From assembly GCA_026770585.1 (NCBI GenBank), contig MU646704.1:171066-181219 (forward strand): a stretch of 10,154 nt of DNA, in the 5' to 3' direction. This DNA comes from Baffinella frigidus (taxonomy: Eukaryota; Cryptophyceae; Cryptomonadales; Baffinellaceae). Every line of letters starts with the position of its first letter. The first letter of the stretch is position 1. Of this stretch, positions 5,890-10,154 are shown in pieces. Under the pieces are notes generated by a model. It worked only from the letters and a program-made list of their open reading frames with translations. It was not told where the DNA came from and ran no database searches. Both the position numbers and the translations under genes were made by a program.

Positions 5890-5980
5890 TAACGACCGGT
5901 GCCTTATCCATTAGGCTACCGACGTACCAAAAAGAGGAGCTATCCACCTTGTGGACTGCTGTGTATATATACTACCCTCA
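5890..5980. repeat. 91-bp direct repeat, copy 1 (copy 2 at 6330-6420)
   Basis: TAACGACCGGTGCCTTATCC through GTGTATATATACTACCCTCA is identical by eye at 5890-5980 and 6330-6420, 440 bp apart. Both begin inside a tRNA-like block. Identity over 91 bp points to a recent duplication or to terminal repeats of a small element. Confidence 0.88.
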
Positions 5981-6220
5981 CCCCCCCCAGTTGTACCTGA
6001 ACAACTGATAAGGTAATATATATACGAACCTTTTTCCGCCAGATACTGGCCTGAAATCGCCGGAAAATTCTCCGCGATTGTTCCCACGGAATTTCCTCCC
6101 TTCGGAATTTCCTTTCTGAGGGTTATGAGGGATTTCCTTTTCGAGATCACCAATTTGATCGAGAACCAACCTATTTGGCCTTTCGGTCCACCAAGTCTTT
6201 TCCATCCAGAGATGTGGATC

Positions 6221-6257
6221 CCCCTTTTTGCCCTTTTTGCCCCTTTTTGCCCCTTTT
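6221..6257. repeat. Short pyrimidine tandem CCCTTTTTG
   Basis: Four consecutive units of CCC(C)TTTTTG. Located between the two 91-bp repeats. Confidence 0.75.
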
Positions 6258-6293
6258 CTGTCTCCTTTCTTTTTGGCTTTTTGATGAATCGAA

Positions 6294-6365
6294 TTCCCGC
6301 AGCGGGGGTCGAACACAGGGCTCATGACCTAACGACCGGTGCCTTATCCATTAGGCTACCGACGT
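6294..6365 (-). ncRNA. tRNA-like sequence with A and B boxes, SINE-head or tRNA relic
   Basis: On the minus strand TAGCCTAATGG (6358-6348) fits the A box TRGCNNARYNGG, and GTTCGACCC (6314-6306) fits the B box, about 45 bp apart as in tRNA genes. GCCTAATGGATAAGGC is the D arm typical of tRNA-Arg. However, the acceptor ends do not pair, the T stem pairs at three of five positions and no sound anticodon stem forms. I therefore read it as a pol III-type relic or a SINE head, not a working tRNA. Copy 1 at 5890 keeps only the A-box half. Confidence 0.6.
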
Positions 6366-6420
6366 ACCAAAAAGAGGAGCTATCCACCTTGTGGACTGCT
6401 GTGTATATATACTACCCTCA
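6330..6420. repeat. 91-bp direct repeat, copy 2
   Basis: Identical partner of 5890-5980. This copy is continuous with the B-box half of the tRNA-like sequence at 6294-6329, so it may be the source copy. Confidence 0.88.
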
Positions 6421-6747
6421 GAATGAATGCCCGGGACTCAAAGGGCGCGCGCTCGCTCCCAGCAAGAGTGGCCTCCCTGCTGTGAGAGCTTGGGTGGCGG
6501 CCTGTGCGTGTACATGTAAATAAAGGATTCACCTCCGGAGATTGCTCTGTGTCGCCGCTTCGCCTGGTGCCCTTCAACACAATCATCGCCCCTGGGGGCA
6601 CGATTCGGGACGTGCTGATGCTCCAGACGTATCCCTTAGGTGGCGAGACGGTCGAAATTGACCGCCAAGAGTCACGTCTCCCGCGGCTGTGTTCACCACG
6701 GCGTTTCGATGCCGCGATCCTCTGTACTGGGGGCTTGATGTGATCCG
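6421..6747. other. Stretch with no confirmed gene; possible unassigned exon
   Basis: Holds the family B fragment at 6630-6672. The part at 6540-6627 has coding-like composition and is open in one frame on each strand: plus reads VSPLRLVPFNTIIAPGGTIR, minus reads IVPPGAMIVLKGTRR. On the minus strand a CGGAG/GTGAAT donor follows. I do not recognise either peptide. Confidence 0.25.
6630..6672. mobile_element. Family B foldback, end fragment
   Basis: ATCCCTTAGGTGGCGA followed by GGTCGAAATTGACCGC matches the complement of the right end of the copy at 4719-4819. The opposite end is not seen here; a GGCTCATACGCCCTACCGTA-like core recurs inverted at about 6889-6910. Confidence 0.6.
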
Positions 6748-6801
6748 GTTCTGGTGTCCGCCTATGTTGGGAGCTCGAAGAACCTAAAGGACCTAAAGGA
6801 C
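6748..6801. repeat. Companion module, copy 1 (others 8877-8931, 9399-9451, 9791-9841)
   Basis: About 52 bp: GTTC.GGTGTCCGCCTATG, then TTGGGAGCTCGAAGAACC, then TAAAGGACC in tandem. Four close copies in the same orientation, each lying upstream of a family A foldback. Looser relatives with GGCGTGTCG and ATTTAAAAC lie at 7156-7212 and 7568-7622. Confidence 0.85.
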
Positions 6802-6936
6802 GATCCGGCGGATATGGGAACTTGCGTGCTGCTGTATGACATTCATTAAAGCTCCAATAGCTCCGATAGAGGTCCTAGGCATATCCTACATACGGTAGGG
6901 CGTATGAGCCTCAGTAAGGCCGTAGATGTAGGATCC

Positions 6937-7057
6937 TACAGGGGTACCTCGCTCATAAGAAACGCCCACCCCCCTAGGATCACCATAGGGCCCTAGGCAT
7001 GGTCCTACTGTAGGGTCCTAGGGGGAGGCGCTTTCTTATGAGCGAGGTACCCCTGTA
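6937..7057. mobile_element. MITE-like foldback, family A, copy 1 (121 bp)
   Basis: Inverted ends TACAGGGGTACCTCGCTCAT.. and ..ATGAGCGAGGTACCCCTGTA, about 28 bp. The middle is rich in CCTAGG and GTAGGG and is itself foldback. Ends at TA, suggesting TA target duplication with CAGGGGTACC as the true terminus. Non-coding. Confidence 0.88.
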
Positions 7058-7566
7058 CCGTACGAGGCGAGCAGCGTGAGCCCTGCTGCCGCGCGAGGAC
7101 CACGGCGATCAGCGATCCAAAAGCAAAAATGCTTTTTCTGCAGATCTTTTCTACGGAAAGGCGTGTCGATGGGCTATGTTGAGAGCATTTAAAACGTAAA
7201 GGACCTAAAGGATCACCGCCCTGGAGAGGACTTCATGACAGTCAAGTGAAAGAATCGACCCGCTCGTTTCAGAAGTGAGCGGGAGATGGCTGGTTGGGTC
7301 GGTAGTGACCTGCAAATGGCATGTATCAAGTGTTCCAGCCAGGGGTTCGTCGTTTTCTTGTTGTAGCTCAAGGTTAGGATTGCTGGGTGTCAGCTTTCGG
7401 GAAGAGGAAGATTAACGGTGGGTCTAATGAAGGAACACTCACCGACCGACTTGAGCGCGCGCCTGAATTGTACTGAATTCAAACCGCTTTCTCTGCGGGC
7501 CTTCAATCTAACGACCGCGCACCGCCGCTTTGCGATTTTCAAGACTCGCCCACCGACTGCCCACTC
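7058..7566. other. Non-coding stretch with a diverged companion module
   Basis: 7156-7245 is a direct relative of 7568-7650 (GGCGTGTCG, GAG.ATTTAAAAC, TAAAGGACCTAAAGGA). A 7-bp stem CCCGCTC/GAGCGGG lies at 7259-7283. From 7285 to 7566 I see no gene and no further repeat. Confidence 0.5.
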
Positions 7567-7697
7567 GAACGGCGTGTCGTTGGCATATGTCGGGAGTATT
7601 TAAAACCTAAAGGACCTAAAGGAGAATGCTAGAGAGGCCTACTTGAAACCGATGTGCTTTTAAAAGTGGGCCAACATATGCCAACGACACGCCGTTC
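7567..7697. repeat. Inverted repeat with 27-bp arms
   Basis: GAACGGCGTGTCGTTGGCAT, continuing ATGTCGG (7567-7593), pairs with 7671-7697 with one mismatch, across a 77-nt spacer containing the TAAAGGACC module. The outer flank CTGCAG..CATGTTGG on the right resembles the sequence before 7156. Confidence 0.82.
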
Positions 7698-7794
7698 CGT
7701 AGAAGGGATCTGCAGGGAAAGCATGTTGGCATGAATGGCTTTGGTGGTCCTGGCTCCACAGCTCGGCGTGCAAGCCAAGATCAAGCCCTGATCC

Positions 7795-8035
7795 CTGAAC
7801 CCTGAACCCTAAACCCTAAACCCTGAAACCTGAATCCTGAAACCTAAACCTAAACTCCTAAACTCTAAACCCCAAACCCTGAACACTAAACCCTACAGCC
7901 CACCCTGAACCACAAACCCTAAACCCTAAACCCTAAACCCTGAACTCTGAACCTGTAACCCAAAACCTTCCACCCTAAACTGTCAAATTTCAACCCTGAA
8001 CCCCAAAACCTATGCCCTAACCCCTAAACCCGAAA
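7795..8035. repeat. Large degenerate telomere-like tract
   Basis: About 240 bp of CCCTAAA, CCCTGAA, CCCCAAA and CACTAAA units in loose register, with several clean CCCTAAA runs around 7810-7825 and 7915-7940. Ends 57 bp before a family A foldback. Confidence 0.88.
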
Positions 8036-8091
8036 GGGAAGGGGGAGGCACTTGCTCGTGGGTGGCGCGGTAAGCCAGCAAGAGGCACGCA

Positions 8092-8211
8092 TACAGGGGT
8101 ACCTCGCTCATAAGAAACCGCCTCCCCCTAGGACCCTACAGTAGGGCTAGCCTAGGGCCTTATGGTGGTCCTAGTGGGGGGGCGGTTTCTTATGAGCGAG
8201 GTACCCCTGTA
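8092..8211. mobile_element. MITE-like foldback, family A, copy 2 (120 bp)
   Basis: Same ends as copy 1, exact inverted repeat over about 30 bp through AAGAAACCGCC. The core differs, showing that the arms are kept better than the middle. Confidence 0.88.
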
Positions 8212-8398
8212 GTGGTCGATGTGCATCCCACTGCAATGCACTGATGTTTTTTTCTTCGATTCAGTGGCCATTGGGCACTGAACCCCCCACAAGTTGGACG
8301 CGACTCGTACACGTACCAATTTTTGAAATCGTACCCGAATTAAACAGATCCGTTTGCCCCCTCGCTATCCGACCATGAGTACATGATACTCCCCCAAA

Positions 8399-8441
8399 AC
8401 GTACCACATTGGCTCTACAACGTAGAGCCAATGTGGTACGT
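8399..8441. repeat. Perfect 20-bp palindrome with 3-nt loop
   Basis: ACGTACCACATTGGCTCTAC at 8399-8418 pairs without mismatch with 8422-8441; the loop is AAC. The left side CTCCCCCAAAACGTA recurs at about 8775-8789. Confidence 0.88.
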
Positions 8442-8520
8442 ATCCATACTGGGATCCTACACTGTACATCCGAAGCTTCGTACAACTACCCGAATTTTGA
8501 AAGGTCGCGTGACCAATGTA

Positions 8521-8636
8521 ACAAGAACCGTGGGGGAAGAAGGCTGCAACGGGGGAACCTGATATTTTTGGCAAGAACATGATGACAAAAATTAGATATT
8601 CCCCCGTTGCACGCTTCTTCCCCCACGTTCCTTGAT
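8521..8636. repeat. Long inverted repeat, ~45-50-bp arms
   Basis: ACAAGAACCGTGGGGGAAGA, then GCAACGGGGGAA in the left arm faces GTTGCACGCTTCTTCCCCCA, then CGTTCCTTG in the right arm, with small mismatches and an AT-rich centre. The long minus-strand open frame here (about 200 codons) runs through both arms and is not a credible gene. Confidence 0.82.
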
Positions 8637-8727
8637 TTTTTTCTTGCTCAACGGGAAAATGTACTTTCTTGCTGACGAGTTTACTGGAAAGTTTCGTCCC
8701 AAAGATAAGGCGTGATGACACTTGCCA

Positions 8728-8840
8728 CGATGTACCAGTACATGTACATTGTACATGTAGGACCCTACATGTACTCCCCCAAAACGTAAACGGTGCGAAG
8801 CCTCGTACTCGTACCCCTCGTACTCGTAGGATCCTGTAGA
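8728..8840. repeat. GTAC/CATG-rich palindromic cluster
   Basis: GTACATGTACATTGTACATG and CTACATGTAC are nested self-complementary blocks. CTCCCCCAAAACGTA and GCGAAGCCTCGTAC resemble blocks at 8389-8403 and 8470-8485, so 8280-8500 and 8740-8830 look like two copies of one diverged region. Confidence 0.65.
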
Positions 8841-8994
8841 CGATACGCGGCCCGGCACGAGTAAGGACCTGTACAAGTTCCGGTGCCCGCCTATGTTGGG
8901 AGCTCGAAGAACCTAAAGGACCTAAAGGACCGAGGCGGGTCCTAAGCCGCAACGCTCGAGGACAGGACACTCACTCTAAGATCGAGAGAGAAAG

Positions 8995-9119
8995 TACAGG
9001 GGTACCTGGCTCACAAGAAACAGCCCCCCCCCCCTAGGACCGCCGTAGGGCCCTAGGCATAGGGCTACTGTAGGGTCTTAGGAAGGGGGGCGTTTTCTCA
9101 TGAGCGAGGTGCCCCTGTA
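8995..9119. mobile_element. MITE-like foldback, family A, copy 3 (125 bp), diverged ends
   Basis: Left end TACAGGGGTACCTGGCTCAC and right end TCATGAGCGAGGTGCCCCTG carry substitutions, so the arms no longer pair perfectly. The core has a long C run. Confidence 0.85.
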
Positions 9120-9120
9120 G

Positions 9121-9360
9121 TGTGGTCGACTAGTACCAGCGAAGGCAGCGATTTTGAGAAAGCTTTTGAGCCGCTCTTTTAGGCTTTTCGATCGCTCGAG
9201 AGTTCCTCTTTTTCTTCTTCTAAAATCATCTCCTTCGAAAGAGGAATAAGACTTTTAGAGGAAGAAGACTCGCCAAAGAGCTCGTTGCTTGACAACGCAG
9301 AAATATTCTCGGTAGGCACCTCAGAGTTGTCGTCTCTTTGAGGCTATTAAATCATGCCTG
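9121..9360. other. Stretch without gene; weak purine/pyrimidine foldback
   Basis: CTTCTTCTAAAA near 9215-9226 faces TTTTAGAGGAAGAAG at about 9253-9267. Otherwise nothing recognisable. Confidence 0.4.
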
Positions 9361-9571
9361 ATGTGATCCGAAAGGAAGCATGACTTTCCTGCAGATAAGT
9401 TCCAGTGTCCGCCTATGTTGGGAGCTCGAAGAACCTAAAGGACCTGAAGGAACGCTACAAGCCCCGCGTGCCACGCAGTCCCCGTGTCGATCGTTACGTT
9501 CTCTGAAACGTAGAGAGAGGCCATGGGGCCCGAGCACACGCGGCCTAACTACCCGAGGCAGGACCTTCCTG

Positions 9572-9692
9572 TACAGGGGTACCTCGCTCATAAGAAACCG
9601 CCCCCCCCCCAGGACCACCTTAGGACCCTAGGCATAACCCTACTGTAGGGTCATGGGGGGAGACGGTTTCTTATGATCGAGGTACCCCTGTA
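9572..9692. mobile_element. MITE-like foldback, family A, copy 4 (121 bp)
   Basis: Left arm intact; right arm has GATCGAGG in place of GAGCGAGG. Translation gives the LYRGTSLIRN-type peptide, which I regard as an artefact of the element. Confidence 0.87.
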
Positions 9693-9846
9693 AAGAGGGG
9701 CTCGCAACCCGAGGCATCCCTCCTGTGCGGACCTGTGTACAGGGGGGCTTGCCGTGATCCGAAAGGAAGCATGGCCTTTCTACAGAACACGTTCCGGTGT
9801 CCGCCTATGTTGGGAGCTCGAAGAACATAAAGGACCTAAAGTCCAG

Positions 9847-9969
9847 TACAGGGGTACCTCGCTCATAAGAAACCGCGCGCCCCTAGGACTCTACAGTAGG
9901 CCCATGCCTAGGGCCCTGTGGTGACCCTAGGGGGGGGGGGCAGTTTCTTATGAGCGAGGTACCCCTGCA
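9847..9969. mobile_element. MITE-like foldback, family A, copy 5 (123 bp)
   Basis: Full left arm TACAGGGGTACCTCGCTCAT and right arm ending CCCCTGCAG. A degraded right half of another copy follows at about 9971-10024 (TTCTGAGCGAGGGACCCCTC). Confidence 0.87.
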
Positions 9970-10154
9970 GCCCTAGAGAGTGCTAGGAGGGTGGGCTGTC
10001 TTCTGAGCGAGGGACCCCTCCTGCAAGGGGCTCGCAACCTGAGGGATCCTGTGCGGACCTAGTCCAGTACGCCCCGAGTACAGGCGGCCCAACTGCCCGA
10101 GGCGGGACCGTCCTGGACTGGGTTCTCATACCTCTCTGCAGGGCGCAGTGCCCC

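Larger units (their letters stand above)
8877..10154. repeat. Loose tandem array: companion module plus family A foldback plus spacer
   Basis: The order is module (8877), foldback (8995), GTGATCCGAAAGGAAGCATG leader (9363), module (9399), foldback (9572), GGGGCTCGCAACC spacer (9697), leader (9753), module (9791), foldback (9847), spacer (10026). CCCGAG.ACA.GCGGCC and ACTGCCCGAGGC recur near 9530 and 10070. The module-to-module step is about 520 then 390 bp. The array continues past the right edge. Confidence 0.75.

Noticed and set aside
5978-6325. Lysine-rich minus-strand open frame
   Set aside because: Its basic run comes from the CCCTTTTTG tandem and its start from the tRNA-like block; no protein character remains outside these.
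6294-6365. Working tRNA-Arg gene
   Set aside because: A and B boxes and the D arm fit, but the acceptor stem does not pair and no anticodon stem forms, so only a tRNA-like relic is claimed.
5890-6420. LTR retrotransposon
   Set aside because: The 91-bp direct repeats do not begin TG and end CA, the 349-bp interior has no primer-binding or coding sequence, and no target duplication is seen.
8365-8970. 201-codon minus-strand open frame
   Set aside because: It runs through both arms of the inverted repeat at 8521-8636, the perfect palindrome and the companion module, with no recognisable domain; the frame is a by-product of repeats.
9380-9631. Open frame giving an LCWELEEPKGPEG and YRGTSLIRN peptide
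   Set aside because: It joins the companion module to the family A foldback; similar peptides arise at every copy, so it is repeat translation.
1-10154. CRISPR array or bacterial operon
   Set aside because: No regular short repeats with unique spacers, no Shine-Dalgarno-led gene string, and a spliced signal-peptide gene is present.

Overview
The window is nuclear DNA of a eukaryote, not bacterial. It has no operon-like packing. It carries one intron-rich gene, degenerate plant-type telomere-like runs (CCCTAAA/TTTAGGG variants) and many small foldback elements. Large GT-AG introns, such telomeric motifs and dense miniature elements would suit a protist alga with a bulky genome (for example an alveolate or another complex-plastid alga), but nothing here fixes the species.

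The only gene I can defend lies on the minus strand from the ATG at 5793 to the left edge. It is an FKBP-type peptidyl-prolyl isomerase with an ER signal peptide. It is split into exons at 5697-5793, 5480-5580, 3647-3739, 2630-2692 and 778-862; at least one last exon lies beyond base 1. All five donors are GT, all four acceptors are CAG, phases match at every junction, and the spliced product aligns without gaps to FKBP12 from Pro45 to Tyr82 across two junctions. In exons 3-5, 79 of 80 codons end in G or C.

The most unusual signal is in the introns. Truncated copies of the exon edges lie beside exons 3, 4 and 5. Upstream of exons 3 and 5 they begin at a copy of the acceptor CAG and keep the exon's 5' part. 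Downstream of exon 5 they keep the exon's 3' part plus the GT donor and have grown into a ~115-bp satellite filling 32-777. The exon 5 upstream echoes shorten with distance (65, 30, 16 nt). Other modules are shared between introns 2, 3 and 4.

Right of the gene (5794-6430) are a short 5' flank, an identical 91-bp direct repeat pair and a tRNA-like block with A and B boxes. From about 6430 to the end I see no convincing gene. That part holds five copies of a ~120-bp foldback element (TACAGGGGTACC ends), four to six copies of a ~50-bp companion module, long inverted repeats, near-perfect palindromes and a large telomere-like tract at 7795-8035. The last 1.3 kb is a loose tandem array of module plus foldback element.
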